The notes beneath the pieces were generated by a model. It saw only the letters and a program-made list of their open reading frames with translations, was not told the DNA's origin and made no database searches. DNA of 64,000 nt. Source: Frankiaceae bacterium (GTDB lineage Bacteria > Actinomycetota > Actinomycetes > Mycobacteriales > SCTD01). The stretch spans positions 62,001 to 126,000 of the forward strand of contig JAENVS010000036.1 of assembly GCA_016650445.1 (NCBI GenBank). The letters are read 5' to 3'. Positions 16,073 through 24,848 of the stretch are shown one piece after another. Each line of letters opens with the position of its first letter. Within the stretch, counting starts at the first letter, position 1. The translations under genes were made by a program, and so were the position numbers.

Positions 16073-16909
16073 ATGACGAGGCAGCTGCCGCGTGTCCCGA
16101 ACGCCAAGGTGGCGCTCGCGACCGCGTCGGTCTACCCCGAGTCGACCGCGAACGCGTTCGAGATCGCCGCGCGGCTGGGCTACGACGGCGTCGAGGTCAT
16201 GGTCTGGACCGACCCGGTCAGCCAGGACCCGACCGCGCTGAAGCGGCTGGTCGAGTACCACCAGATGCCGGTGCTCGCGCTGCACGCGCCGTGCCTGGTC
16301 ATCACCCAGCGCGTCTGGGGCACCGACCCGTGGGCGAAGCTCGTGCGGGCGAAGGACACCGCCGAGGAGCTCGGCGCGCAGGCCGTCGTCGTGCACCCGC
16401 CGTTCCGGTGGCAGCGGGAGTACGCCCGGCAGTTCGTCGGCGGCATCCAGGAGATGGCCAACGAGACCGACGTGCGCTTCGCCGTCGAGAACATGTTCCC
16501 GCTGCGGGCCCGCGGCCGGGAGGTGACGCCGTATGCGCCCGACTGGGACCCGACGACCGAGGACTTCCCGCACTTCACCCTCGACCTGTCGCACACGTCG
16601 GTCTCGCAGTCCGACGCGATGGCGATGGCCGACACGATGGGCGATCGGCTCGCGCACGTGCACATCGCCGACGGCAACGGGACGGCACGCGACGAGCACC
16701 TGGTGCCCGGCCGCGGCGAGCAGCCCTGCGGCCAGCTGCTCGAGGGGCTCGCCGACCGCGGCTTCGACGGGCTTGTCGTCGTCGAGGTCAACACCCGCAA
16801 GTGCGACGACCGGGCCGAGCGCGAGTCCGACCTCGCGGAGGCGCTCGCCTACACGCGCCTGCACCTTGCGGCGCCGGCATCCACGGACCGGACCGCATGG
16901 CACCGCTAG
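16073..16909 (+). CDS. Sugar phosphate isomerase/epimerase (TIM barrel)
   Basis: A 278-residue xylose isomerase-like TIM-barrel protein (Rv0498 type). Barrel strands with metal-binding residues are visible: [27 protein letters not shown] (Glu), [11 protein letters not shown] (Asp/His), HVHIADGNG (His) and [10 protein letters not shown] (Glu). The set of Glu/Asp/His residues at strand ends suggests a divalent metal site and an aldose-ketose isomerase or epimerase reaction. Natural substrate unknown. The end overlaps the next gene. Confidence 0.82.
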   Translation: MTRQLPRVPNAKVALATASVYPESTANAFEIAARLGYDGVEVMVWTDPVSQDPTALKRLVEYHQMPVLALHAPCLVITQRVWGTDPWAKLVRAKDTAEELGAQAVVVHPPFRWQREYARQFVGGIQEMANETDVRFAVENMFPLRARGREVTPYAPDWDPTTEDFPHFTLDLSHTSVSQSDAMAMADTMGDRLAHVHIADGNGTARDEHLVPGRGEQPCGQLLEGLADRGFDGLVVVEVNTRKCDDRAERESDLAEALAYTRLHLAAPASTDRTAWHR

Positions 16910-17637
16910 AGCACCCGGGCTCACCGACGGCGTTCGAGGACCTCGTCGACCACTACGACGCCGCGCGACCGACGTACCCCCCTGCTTTGTACGACGCTCT
17001 GCCTGAGCTCTCGGGATCCGTGCTCGAGCTGGGTGCCGGCACCGGCATCGCCACGCGGGAGCTCGAGGAGCGCGCGGGGACTCTCGTCTCCACCGACCTC
17101 GGCCCGAAGATGCTGGCGCGGCTGCACGAGCGGTCGCCATCGGTGCCGGTGGCCGTGTGCCGTGCCGAGGCGCTGCCCTTCGCCGCCGCGTCCTTCGACG
17201 TCGTGTGCGGTGCGCAGATGTGGCACTGGGTCGACGTTCCGGTCGCCGCGCCGGACGTGGTGCGGGTGCTGCGCCCCGGCGGTGCACTGGCGATCTGGTG
17301 GAACGAGGTCGCCGCCGACGGGCTGTCGTGGTGGGACGCGCAGCAGGACCGCCTCGAGGCCGCGAACCCGAGGTACAGCAGGGACTACCGCGCCAGCGAC
17401 TACGGCGCCCAGCTGACGCCGTACTTCTCGTCCGTCGAGCACTGGACGACGCAGTGGGAGCGGACTCTCGACTGGCCGTCGTACGAGCGCTGGCTGCGGT
17501 CGAAGTCCTACGTGCAGGCCCTCGGCGACGTCGACGCGTTCGTTGCCGCCGAGCAGGACTCCTTGCACCAGCACTTCCCCGACGGCCACATCGTCGAGCC
17601 GTTCACCGTCTCCCTCTGGATCGCGAGGACGTCATGA
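16897..17637 (+). CDS. Class I SAM-dependent methyltransferase
   Basis: Starting at ATG 16897 (13-base overlap with the previous gene) the protein has 246 residues. It begins with the [20 protein letters not shown] helix common in this subfamily, then motif [16 protein letters not shown] near 45-60, acidic motif STDLGPKML and the post-I motif [26 protein letters not shown] and [14 protein letters not shown] follow. Such proteins often methylate small molecules or quinones, but the substrate is not evident. It is coupled to the next gene by ATGA. Confidence 0.8.
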   Translation: MAPLEHPGSPTAFEDLVDHYDAARPTYPPALYDALPELSGSVLELGAGTGIATRELEERAGTLVSTDLGPKMLARLHERSPSVPVAVCRAEALPFAAASFDVVCGAQMWHWVDVPVAAPDVVRVLRPGGALAIWWNEVAADGLSWWDAQQDRLEAANPRYSRDYRASDYGAQLTPYFSSVEHWTTQWERTLDWPSYERWLRSKSYVQALGDVDAFVAAEQDSLHQHFPDGHIVEPFTVSLWIARTS

Positions 17638-18530
17638 AGGTGCTACGCACACCCGAGGAGTGCTTTACGGACCTGCCGGGGTACCCATGGACACCGTCGT
17701 ACGCCGACACGTCTGACGGGCTGCGGATGGCCTACGTCGACGAAGGCAGCGGGCCGGTCGTGCTGCTGCTGCACGGCGAGCCGTCGTGGAGCTACCTCTA
17801 CCGCGGCATGATCCCGGTGCTGACCGACGCCGGCTACCGCGTCGTCGCCCCGGACCTCATCGGCTTCGGTCGCTCCGACAAGCCGAGCGAGCAGAGCGAC
17901 TACACCTACGCGCGGCACGTCGAGTGGCTGCGGTCGGTGCTCTTCGACTCCCTCGACCTCAACGACATCGTGCTGGTCTGCCAGGACTGGGGCGGCCTGC
18001 TGGGGCTGCGCCTCGTGGCCGAGCACCCGGACCGGTTCAGTCACGTCGTCGCCGCCAACACGGGCCTTCCCGACGGCACCCGGCGGCTGCCCGACGCATG
18101 GTGGCGCTTCCACGACTTCGTGCAGAAGACGCCGGACCTGCCGATCGGCTTCCTTGTGCGCGCGGCGTGCGCGGACGGGCTCACCGACGAGGAAGCGGCG
18201 GCGTACGACGCGCCTTTTCCTGATGCGTCGTACAAAGCGGGTGCGCGCGCTTTCCCGGGCCTGATCCCGCAGACCGAGGACGACCCGGCCACCCCTGACA
18301 ACCAGCGGGCGTGGCGGGTGCTCGAGACGTGGGACAAGCCGTTCCTGTGCGCCTTCAGCGACCATGACCCCATCACGTCGGGCGGCGAGCGGATGCTCAT
18401 CGGCAAGATCCCCGGTGCGCAGGGGCAGTCGCACACCACGATCGAGGGCGGCGGGCACTTCCTGCAGGAGGACCGCGGCCCAGAGCTCGCGAAGGTCGTC
18501 GTCGACTGGCTCGACGGCCTACGGCATTAG
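17634..18530 (+). CDS. Haloalkane dehalogenase, subfamily I type
   Basis: A 298-residue alpha/beta hydrolase with the haloalkane dehalogenase layout: HGEPSWSYLYR places halide-binding Trp52, CQDWGG places nucleophile Asp118 and second halide Trp119, FSDHDPIT supplies the acid after strand 7 (Asp243), and GGGHFLQED the base His275. An aspartate nucleophile instead of serine separates it from esterases. Close relatives cleave carbon-halogen bonds; the native substrate in soil actinobacteria is uncertain. ATGA overlap with the methyltransferase gene. Its TAG stop forms part of the next promoter. Confidence 0.85.
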   Translation: MKVLRTPEECFTDLPGYPWTPSYADTSDGLRMAYVDEGSGPVVLLLHGEPSWSYLYRGMIPVLTDAGYRVVAPDLIGFGRSDKPSEQSDYTYARHVEWLRSVLFDSLDLNDIVLVCQDWGGLLGLRLVAEHPDRFSHVVAANTGLPDGTRRLPDAWWRFHDFVQKTPDLPIGFLVRAACADGLTDEEAAAYDAPFPDASYKAGARAFPGLIPQTEDDPATPDNQRAWRVLETWDKPFLCAFSDHDPITSGGERMLIGKIPGAQGQSHTTIEGGGHFLQEDRGPELAKVVVDWLDGLRH

Positions 18531-18533
18531 CCT
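18528..18533 (+). promoter_or_regulatory. Leaderless -10 (TAGCCT) built on a stop codon
   Basis: The TAG stop of the dehalogenase gene (18528-18530) is the first half of TAGCCT, which lies six bases before ATG 18540 of proline dehydrogenase. Confidence 0.55.
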
Positions 18534-18539
18534 CGGGCA

Positions 18540-19460
18540 ATGCTCCGTCAGGTCATCCTCGCCGCCTCGCGCAACGGGATCGTCAAGAAGGTCGTCGCCG
18601 GCGCGCCGCTGAGCCGGAGCGTCGTCAAGCGGTTCGTCGCGGGTGAGGGCACCGAGGACGCCGTGCGCGCGACCCGTGAGCTCGTGACCGAAGGGCTGAC
18701 GGTCACTCTCGACCACCTCGGCGAGGACACCCTCGACGCCGGGCAGGCCGACGCCACGGTCAAGGCGTACGTCGTGCTGCTGGAGCGACTCGCCGCCGCC
18801 GACCTGACGTCCGGCGGGCGCGCGGAGGTGTCGGTCAAGCTGACCGCGGTCGGGCAGGCGATCGACGAGAAGATGGCGCTCGACAACGCCCGGCGCATCT
18901 GCGAGGCGGCTCGCAGCGCCAGCACGACCGTGACCCTCGACATGGAGGACCACACCACGACCGACTCGACGCTGACGATCCTGCGCGAGCTCCGGCTCGA
19001 CTTCCCGGACACGGGCGCGGTGCTGCAGTCCTACCTGCGGCGGACCGAGGCCGACTGCCGCGACCTCGCCTACGCCGGCAGCCGGGTCCGGCTGTGCAAA
19101 GGCGCCTACAAGGAGCCCGAGTCGGTTGCGTACCAGTCGGAGAAGGACGTCGACCTGTCCTACGTCCGCTGCCTGAAGCTGCTGATGTCGGGACCGGGCT
19201 ACCCGATGGTGGCCAGCCATGACCCGAAGCTCGTGGCGATCGCCGCCGAGCTGGCCAAGGACCGGCCGGCCGGGACCTACGAGTACCAGATGCTGTACGG
19301 CGTACGCCCGGCCGAGCAGCGCCGGCTCGCCGACGCCGGCGAGACCGTGCGGGTCTACGTCCCGTACGGCGACGAGTGGTACGGCTACCTGATGCGACGC
19401 CTCGCGGAACGGCCCGCCAACGTCACGTTCTTCCTGCGCGCGCTCGCGAGCCGGTCCTGA
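18540..19460 (+). CDS. Proline dehydrogenase
   Basis: A 306-residue FAD-dependent enzyme oxidising proline to pyrroline-5-carboxylate at the membrane, the short monofunctional form. Signature stretches are EVSVKLTAVGQ (strand 1), VTLDMEDHTTTDSTL, GAVLQSYLRRTEAD, RVRLCKGAYKEPESVAY and YEYQMLYGVRPAEQRR; the last carries the Arg pair that binds proline. No adjacent P5C dehydrogenase is seen; instead the P5C reductase gene proC lies 2 kb downstream. Start at ATG directly after a TAGCCT element. Confidence 0.9.
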   Translation: MLRQVILAASRNGIVKKVVAGAPLSRSVVKRFVAGEGTEDAVRATRELVTEGLTVTLDHLGEDTLDAGQADATVKAYVVLLERLAAADLTSGGRAEVSVKLTAVGQAIDEKMALDNARRICEAARSASTTVTLDMEDHTTTDSTLTILRELRLDFPDTGAVLQSYLRRTEADCRDLAYAGSRVRLCKGAYKEPESVAYQSEKDVDLSYVRCLKLLMSGPGYPMVASHDPKLVAIAAELAKDRPAGTYEYQMLYGVRPAEQRRLADAGETVRVYVPYGDEWYGYLMRRLAERPANVTFFLRALASRS

Positions 19461-19471
19461 TCCGACAGGTC

Positions 19472-19477
19472 TAACCT
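19472..19477 (+). promoter_or_regulatory. Leaderless promoter -10 (TAACCT)
   Basis: TAACCT lies seven bases before ATG 19485 of the HD-GYP-like/LuxR gene, just after the proline dehydrogenase stop. Confidence 0.55.
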
Positions 19478-19484
19478 GCGCGAC

Positions 19485-21071
19485 ATGCAACCGCCCGGGG
19501 GCGAACGGGTCCGGCTGGCTGAGCTGGTCGCGGCGCTGTCGTTGGGCATCGACCTCGGCTTCGGCCAGCCGATGGAGCACGTGCTGCGGCAGTGCCTGAT
19601 CGCGCTGCGGCTGGCCGCATGCCTCGACCTGGCAGAGCGGGACCGCGCCGCTGTCTACTACGCCGCGCTGCTCATCAACGTGGGCTGCCACGCCGACGCG
19701 CACGAGCAGGCCAAGTGGTTCGGCGACGACATCGCGCTCAAGGAGACGAAGTACGACTTCCCTGTCAGCAACGCACGCGCGGCGCTGGCATCGATGCGCA
19801 TGATCGGCGCGGGAAGCCCGCCGCTGCACCGGTTCCGGGTCGGCCTGGAGTTCATGCTGTCAGGTCATCGCGAGGTCGACGGGATGATCGAGCAGCATGC
19901 CGAGCTCGCCCGCAGCCTGGCCGAGCGGCTCGAGCTGTCCGAGCAGGTCCGCGACGCTGTGGCGACGTCGTACGAGCGCTGGGACGGCAAGGGCTTCCCG
20001 GGACGAGTCGGCGGCGACGACATCCCGCTCACGGCACGGATCGTGCAGCTCGCGGAGTACGCCGAAGTGGCGCACCGCGTCGGCGGCGTGCCGGCCGTTC
20101 TCGAGATGCTGCGGCTGCGTGCGGGCAGGCAGTTCGACCCGTCGCTGGCGGCGGTCGTGCGGACCCGCTCCGACGAGGTGTTCGGCGTTCTGGACGGGGT
20201 GAGCACGTGGGACGCCGTCATCGCCTCCGAGCCTTCGCTGACGATCACCCTGACCGCGCCGGAGTTCGACTCGGCACTGACCGCGATCGCCGACTTCGTC
20301 GACCTGAAGTCGCCGTACACGATCGGGCACGCGCGAGCCGTCTCGGAGCTCGCAGGTGCTGCTGCCGAGGTGCTCGGGCTGTCTGCGACCGAGCTCGACC
20401 TGCTCCGTCGAGCCGGGCTCGTGCAGGGCTTCGGCCGGCTCGGCGTGTCGAACACGATCTGGGACCGGCCCGGCCCGCTCGGCGCGGGCGAGTGGGAACG
20501 CGTCCGCATGCACCCTTACTTCGCCGAGCGGATGCTTCATCAGTCGGTTGCGCTTCGACCGCTGGCCGCGATCGTGGTGCAACAACGAGAACTGCTCGAT
20601 GGAAGCGGCTATCCGCGCGGGCTCACCGGTGGAGCGATCTCGCGGCATGCCCGGGTGCTCGGCGCGGCCAATGCCTACGCCGCCATGCGCGAGTCCCGGC
20701 CCCACCGCCCGGAGCTGTCGCCCGACCGTGCCGCGGCGGAGCTGCGTGCCGACGTGGCGGCCGGTCGCCGGGACACCGATGCCGTCGAGGCGGTTCTCGA
20801 AGCGGCGGGTCATCGGGTGCCGCGGCGGCGCGAGCGGCCGGCCGGGCTGACGGCGCGAGAAGTGGAGGTGCTCCGCCTCCTCGCACGCGGCATGACCAAC
20901 AAGGCGATCGCCCAGCACCTCGTCATCGCGCCGAAGACAGCGAGCAACCACATCGAGCACATCTACGCGAAGATCGACGCACCGAACCGTGCAACCGCGG
21001 GTCTTTTCGCGGTGCATCACGGCCTGCTGCCCGAGGAGGAGATCGCCACGGCGCATGCGTCGCGGAGATGA
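19485..21071 (+). CDS. Tandem degenerate HD-GYP-like protein with LuxR-type DNA-binding domain
   Basis: A 528-residue protein in three parts. Two HD-GYP-like halves come first: the first keeps SYERWDGKGFPG near 165 but has INVGCHAD where HDIGK is expected; the second keeps IGHARAVSELA and ELLDGSGYPRGL near 370 but has LVQGFGRLGV in place of the HD motif and QQRE in place of HHE. The C-terminus (about 455-515) is a LuxR helix-turn-helix (LTAREVEVLRLLARGMTNKA). Metal ligands are largely lost, so it probably senses rather than cleaves a ligand, possibly a cyclic dinucleotide. It lies between proline dehydrogenase and proC. Confidence 0.8.
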   Translation: MQPPGGERVRLAELVAALSLGIDLGFGQPMEHVLRQCLIALRLAACLDLAERDRAAVYYAALLINVGCHADAHEQAKWFGDDIALKETKYDFPVSNARAALASMRMIGAGSPPLHRFRVGLEFMLSGHREVDGMIEQHAELARSLAERLELSEQVRDAVATSYERWDGKGFPGRVGGDDIPLTARIVQLAEYAEVAHRVGGVPAVLEMLRLRAGRQFDPSLAAVVRTRSDEVFGVLDGVSTWDAVIASEPSLTITLTAPEFDSALTAIADFVDLKSPYTIGHARAVSELAGAAAEVLGLSATELDLLRRAGLVQGFGRLGVSNTIWDRPGPLGAGEWERVRMHPYFAERMLHQSVALRPLAAIVVQQRELLDGSGYPRGLTGGAISRHARVLGAANAYAAMRESRPHRPELSPDRAAAELRADVAAGRRDTDAVEAVLEAAGHRVPRRRERPAGLTAREVEVLRLLARGMTNKAIAQHLVIAPKTASNHIEHIYAKIDAPNRATAGLFAVHHGLLPEEEIATAHASRR

Positions 21072-21107
21072 GGTGAATGCCCCATGAACCGGACCTGTCC
21101 GCCGCTC

Positions 21108-21113
21108 TACGGT
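21108..21113 (+). promoter_or_regulatory. Promoter -10 (TACGGT) of the cupin gene
   Basis: TACGGT is 34 bases before ATG 21148; the short leader carries GAAGGAG, so this transcript is leadered, unlike its neighbours. Confidence 0.45.
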
Positions 21114-21147
21114 CCCCGCACCAACCCGACCGAAGGAGCTGAGGACG

Positions 21148-21525
<378 letters not shown>

Positions 21526-21550
21526 CCGCCGCGCGTGGGACGATCACTGC

Positions 21551-22369
21551 GTGAAGGACAACAGCGGCACGCGCGTTGCGATCCTCGGTGTCGGCAAGCT
21601 CGGTGAGGCGCTGCTGTCGGGCCTGCTGCGGGCCGGCCGCTCGCCACAGGAGATCGTCGTCACCGCGCGGCGTCCCGACCGCGCGGCGGCGTTGACGGAG
21701 AAGTACGGCGTCGAGGTCATCGGCAACCACTCGGCGGCGAAGGTCGCCGACGTCCTGCTGCTCACCGTGAAGCCGCAGGACATGGCTGCGCTGCTCACCG
21801 AGCTGCGTGGCACGGTGCCGTCGGACCGCCTCGTCGTGTCGATGGCGGCGGGCATCACGACTGCGACGATCGAGGCGGCCCTTGACCGGGGCACGCCCGT
21901 CGTGCGCGTCATGAGCAACACACCGGTTCTCGTCGACGAGGCGATGTCGGCGATCAGTGCCGGCAGCCACGCGGGCGAGGCTCACCTGGCGCTGACCGAG
22001 GAGCTGCTGCGACCGGTCGGCAAGACCATCCGTGTCCCGGAGGCGCAGCAGGACGCGGTGACCGCCCTGTCCGGCAGCGGGCCGGCGTACTTCTTCTACC
22101 TCGTCGAGGCGATGACCGATGCCGGCATCCTGCTCGGCCTGCCGCGACAGGTCGCGCACGACCTGATCGTGCAGACGGCGCTCGGGTCCGCGCTGATGCT
22201 GCGCGACTCGGGCGAGCACCCCGTGACGCTGCGCGAGGCCGTCACGTCGCCGGCCGGCACCACCATCAACGCGATCCGCGTGATGGAGGACCACGGCGTA
22301 CGGGCCGCGATGCTGTCCGCCCTCGAGGCGGCGAGGGACCGCTCGCAGCAGCTCGCCACAGGTGGATAG
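21551..22369 (+). CDS. proC: Pyrroline-5-carboxylate reductase
   Basis: A 272-residue enzyme reducing P5C to proline with NAD(P)H, the last step of proline synthesis. The N-terminal Rossmann motif is GVGKLGEALLSGLL; VTARRPDRAAAL follows; the family signature MSNTPVLVDEAMSAI and the dimerisation/active-site stretch ALSGSGPAYFFYLVEAM plus VTSPAGTTINAI are intact. Start at GTG 21551 with a GACGAT element six bases upstream, a weak leaderless signal. It corresponds to Rv0500. Confidence 0.93.
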   Translation: MKDNSGTRVAILGVGKLGEALLSGLLRAGRSPQEIVVTARRPDRAAALTEKYGVEVIGNHSAAKVADVLLLTVKPQDMAALLTELRGTVPSDRLVVSMAAGITTATIEAALDRGTPVVRVMSNTPVLVDEAMSAISAGSHAGEAHLALTEELLRPVGKTIRVPEAQQDAVTALSGSGPAYFFYLVEAMTDAGILLGLPRQVAHDLIVQTALGSALMLRDSGEHPVTLREAVTSPAGTTINAIRVMEDHGVRAAMLSALEAARDRSQQLATGG

Positions 22370-22378
22370 CCGGTTGGC

Positions 22379-23569
22379 ATGAGCGCCTCGACCCTGGTCG
22401 TCTGGGACGACGTCTTCACGACGTACGACTTCGGTCCGACGCACCCGCTCCGGCCACTGCGGCTCGAGCTGACGATGGCGCTCGCCCGACAGCTCGGTGT
22501 GCTCGACCGGCCAGGCGTCACGGTCAAGGCACCGCACGTCGCCGGCGACGACCTGCTCGAGCTGGTGCACGACCCGCTCTACGTCGCTTCGGTACGGCGC
22601 GCGCCCGACGACATCCTCGGCCGACTGTCCCTGCGGTGGGGGCTCGGCACGGGCGACAACCCTGTCTTCCCGCGGATGCACGAGGCGTCCGCGATGGTGA
22701 CCGGTGCTTCGGTCGATGCCGCCCGCGCCGTGTGGGAGGGCACGCACGAGCACGCGGTCAACCTGTCCGGTGGGCTGCACCACGCCATGCGCGACCGCGC
22801 GTCCGGCTTCTGCATCTACGACGACCCCGCCGTCGCGATCGCGTGGCTCCTGCAGGCCGGAGCGACGAAGGTCGCGTACGTCGACGTCGATGTGCATCAC
22901 GGCGACGGGGTCGAGGCGGCGTTCTGGGACGACCCGCGGGTGCTGACGGTGTCGATGCACGAGAGCGGGCGCACGCTCTTCCCCGGGACGGGCTTCCCGG
23001 ATGCGGTCGGCGGTGCTGACGCGGCCGGCTCCAACGTCAACGTCGCGCTGCCGATGGGCACCGACGACGCCGGCTGGCTGCGCGCTTTCGACGCCGTCGT
23101 GCCGCCGGTGCTGCGCGCGTTCGGTCCGCAGGTGATGGTGACCCAGCACGGCTGCGACACCCACGCGCTCGACCCGCTCGCGCACCTGCTCATGTCCGTC
23201 GACGGCCAGCGGACGGCGTACGCCGCACTGCATGCCCTCGCCCACGAGCTCTGCGGCGGGAAGTGGGTCGCGCTCGGTGGGGGCGGCTACGAACCCGTCC
23301 AGGTGGTGCCCCGTGCCTGGACGCACCTGCTTGCCGAGGTCACCGGCGCCTCGGTGTCCGGGGCGACGCCGGGCGACTGGCGCGACCTCGCGAGCGAGCG
23401 CGGCCGGGAGTTCGCGCCGACCGCGATGTCCGACGGCAAGAGCAGCGCGTTCGTGCCGTGGGAAGGCGGGACGGGCGACCCCGACGACCAGGTCGACCGA
23501 GCAGTTGCGGAGACGCGCGACCACGTCTTCCCGCTCCTCGGCCTCGACCCCCTGGCAGCGCGCGGCTGA
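22379..23569 (+). CDS. acuC: AcuC-like histone deacetylase-family protein
   Basis: A 396-residue arginase/deacetylase-fold protein. Zinc-binding and catalytic motifs are clear: NLSGGLHHAMRDRASGFC (His pair), YVDVDVHHGDGVEAAF (Asp/His), MHESGRTLFPGTGF, QHGCDTHALDPLAHL (Asp) and LGGGGYEPV (Gly-rich, Tyr). AcuC deacetylates acetyl-CoA synthetase in Bacillus; here no acs gene is adjacent, so the target is open. Begins ten bases after proC. Confidence 0.85.
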   Translation: MSASTLVVWDDVFTTYDFGPTHPLRPLRLELTMALARQLGVLDRPGVTVKAPHVAGDDLLELVHDPLYVASVRRAPDDILGRLSLRWGLGTGDNPVFPRMHEASAMVTGASVDAARAVWEGTHEHAVNLSGGLHHAMRDRASGFCIYDDPAVAIAWLLQAGATKVAYVDVDVHHGDGVEAAFWDDPRVLTVSMHESGRTLFPGTGFPDAVGGADAAGSNVNVALPMGTDDAGWLRAFDAVVPPVLRAFGPQVMVTQHGCDTHALDPLAHLLMSVDGQRTAYAALHALAHELCGGKWVALGGGGYEPVQVVPRAWTHLLAEVTGASVSGATPGDWRDLASERGREFAPTAMSDGKSSAFVPWEGGTGDPDDQVDRAVAETRDHVFPLLGLDPLAARG

Positions 23570-23643
23570 AACACGCGTGCGCCGGTCCTTGACCCTGCGG
23601 AATCGGCTCGGGACCCTGCCGCCACACCGAGTGTGGAGGCACG

Positions 23644-24315
23644 ATGACGCGCAACCGATGGACCGGCCTGACCGGAGTCCTGTTCGGGATCAGCTTCTTC
23701 GCCGCCGCGTTCACCGCAGGCACCACGCCTGACATGGGCGAGAGCAATGCCACCGAGAAGTTCGCGACGTACTGGAACGACACCTCCCACCAGTCCAAGG
23801 CCGCCATCACCGCGCTGGTCATGACCTATGTGTTCCTGCTGCTGATCGCCTTCGCCGCTGGGCTGCGCGACCGCCTGCGGGCGGTGGATGCCGGCCCGCT
23901 TCCTTCTCTCGTCCTCGCCGCGGGCGTCGCGGCGGCGGTGCTGATCCTGGCCGGGGCGCAGGTGGGCTCGATCATCGGCCTGACCGCGGACCAGAGCTCC
24001 GGCTACAAGGTCGGGGGCGAGCTCGCCCTGACCCTGGACACGCTCGCCTACCAGCTGTTCGCGCCGGGACTCATGGCCGCCGGTGTCATGGCGGTCTGCA
24101 CGTCTCTGGTGACGTTGCGCACGCGCGTCCTCCCGGCGTGGACCGCCTGGATCGGGTTCCTCGTCGGGCTGGCCGCAGTCGGCAGCGTCTTCTCGGCCTG
24201 GACGAACTTCTTCCTCCTGCCGGTGTGGGCGTTGGTGATCGGGCTGGTCCTGCTGATGCGCGGCGATGCGGAGCCGCTCGATGCGGACGCCGCATCCGTC
24301 TCCGGGGCGGCCTAG
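23644..24315 (+). CDS. Six-helix integral membrane protein of unknown function
   Basis: A 223-residue protein with six predicted membrane helices at about 8-25, 54-73, 87-112, 136-158, 164-184 and 190-206. A loop of about 25 residues between helices 1 and 2 (GTTPDMGESNATEKF) probably faces outside. GGAGG lies upstream of the ATG. The pattern resembles DUF4386-type actinobacterial membrane proteins, but assignment is not firm. Monocistronic by spacing. Confidence 0.65.
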   Translation: MTRNRWTGLTGVLFGISFFAAAFTAGTTPDMGESNATEKFATYWNDTSHQSKAAITALVMTYVFLLLIAFAAGLRDRLRAVDAGPLPSLVLAAGVAAAVLILAGAQVGSIIGLTADQSSGYKVGGELALTLDTLAYQLFAPGLMAAGVMAVCTSLVTLRTRVLPAWTAWIGFLVGLAAVGSVFSAWTNFFLLPVWALVIGLVLLMRGDAEPLDADAASVSGAA

Positions 24316-24419
24316 CCTCGGCGGTCGCGGTCCTGCTGGTGTGACCGAGCCTGCTGACGCCCGCGAAGTGGGGTGGCACTACTCCAAACGGGTGATACCC
24401 CCAACCCCGCATGTCCCGA

Positions 24420-24425
24420 TACTCT
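24420..24425 (+). promoter_or_regulatory. Possible -10 (TACTCT) of the excisionase-like gene
   Basis: TACTCT fits TANNNT and lies 72 bases before ATG 24498, in the otherwise empty 182-base gap. No convincing -35 is seen. Confidence 0.3.
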
Positions 24426-24497
24426 CCGTAGTGCACGTGCGTGTCTCGCGTCACCGGTGGGGAAGCCGGCGACCACGACGCGTGCCGGGAGCGTTCT

Positions 24498-24689
24498 ATG
24501 TCCAGCCTGTCCGACGTGCGCTTCCTGACCGTTGCCGAGGTCGCCGCGATCATGCGGGTCTCGAAGATGACGGTTTACCGCCTGGTCCACGCCGGCGAGC
24601 TGACGTCGGTGCGCGTCGGCCGGTCCTTCCGGGTGCCCGAGCACGCGGTCCACGACTACCTTCGCGGGGCGTTCACCGAGGCCGGGTAG
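24498..24689 (+). CDS. Excisionase-family (MerR-like) DNA-binding protein, Rv0500A type
   Basis: A 63-residue protein consisting only of a winged helix of the excisionase/BldC type: FLTVAEVAAIMRVSKMTVYR is the helix-turn-helix and VGRSFRVPEHAVHDYL the wing and final helix. Its place between proC and the bS22 gene matches Rv0500A. It is a second, distinct BldC-like protein in this window (compare 49981). GGGAG lies seven bases before the chosen ATG; a GTG at 24441 would add an unconserved head. Target unknown. Confidence 0.8.
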   Translation: MSSLSDVRFLTVAEVAAIMRVSKMTVYRLVHAGELTSVRVGRSFRVPEHAVHDYLRGAFTEAG

Positions 24690-24692
24690 GCT
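24687..24692 (+). promoter_or_regulatory. -10 (TAGGCT) built on a stop codon, before bS22
   Basis: The TAG stop of the excisionase-like gene (24687-24689) is the first half of TAGGCT. It lies 49 bases before the bS22 start, giving a leadered transcript with GAGGG as ribosome site. Confidence 0.5.
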
Positions 24693-24741
24693 TGCCGCTC
24701 TGCTGCCAATGCCGGCACACATTCCTAGCTGAGGGTCTTTC

Positions 24742-24840
24742 GTGGGTTCAGTCATCAAGAAGCGCCGCAAGCGGATGGCGAAGAAGAAGCACCGCAAGCT
24801 GCTGAAGAAGACCCGCGTCCAGCGTCGCAACAAGAAGTAG
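24742..24840 (+). CDS. Small ribosomal subunit protein bS22 (AURKAIP1/COX24 type)
   Basis: A 32-residue, extremely basic protein encoded from GTG 24742: it reads [18 protein letters not shown] then [13 protein letters not shown]. This matches the tiny actinobacterial AURKAIP1/COX24-domain protein (Rv0500B in M. tuberculosis), found in mycobacterial 30S structures near the decoding centre. GAGGG lies six bases upstream. The neighbouring excisionase-like gene and the downstream epimerase reproduce the mycobacterial order. Confidence 0.92.
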   Translation: MGSVIKKRRKRMAKKKHRKLLKKTRVQRRNKK

Positions 24841-24848
24841 CCGCGGTC

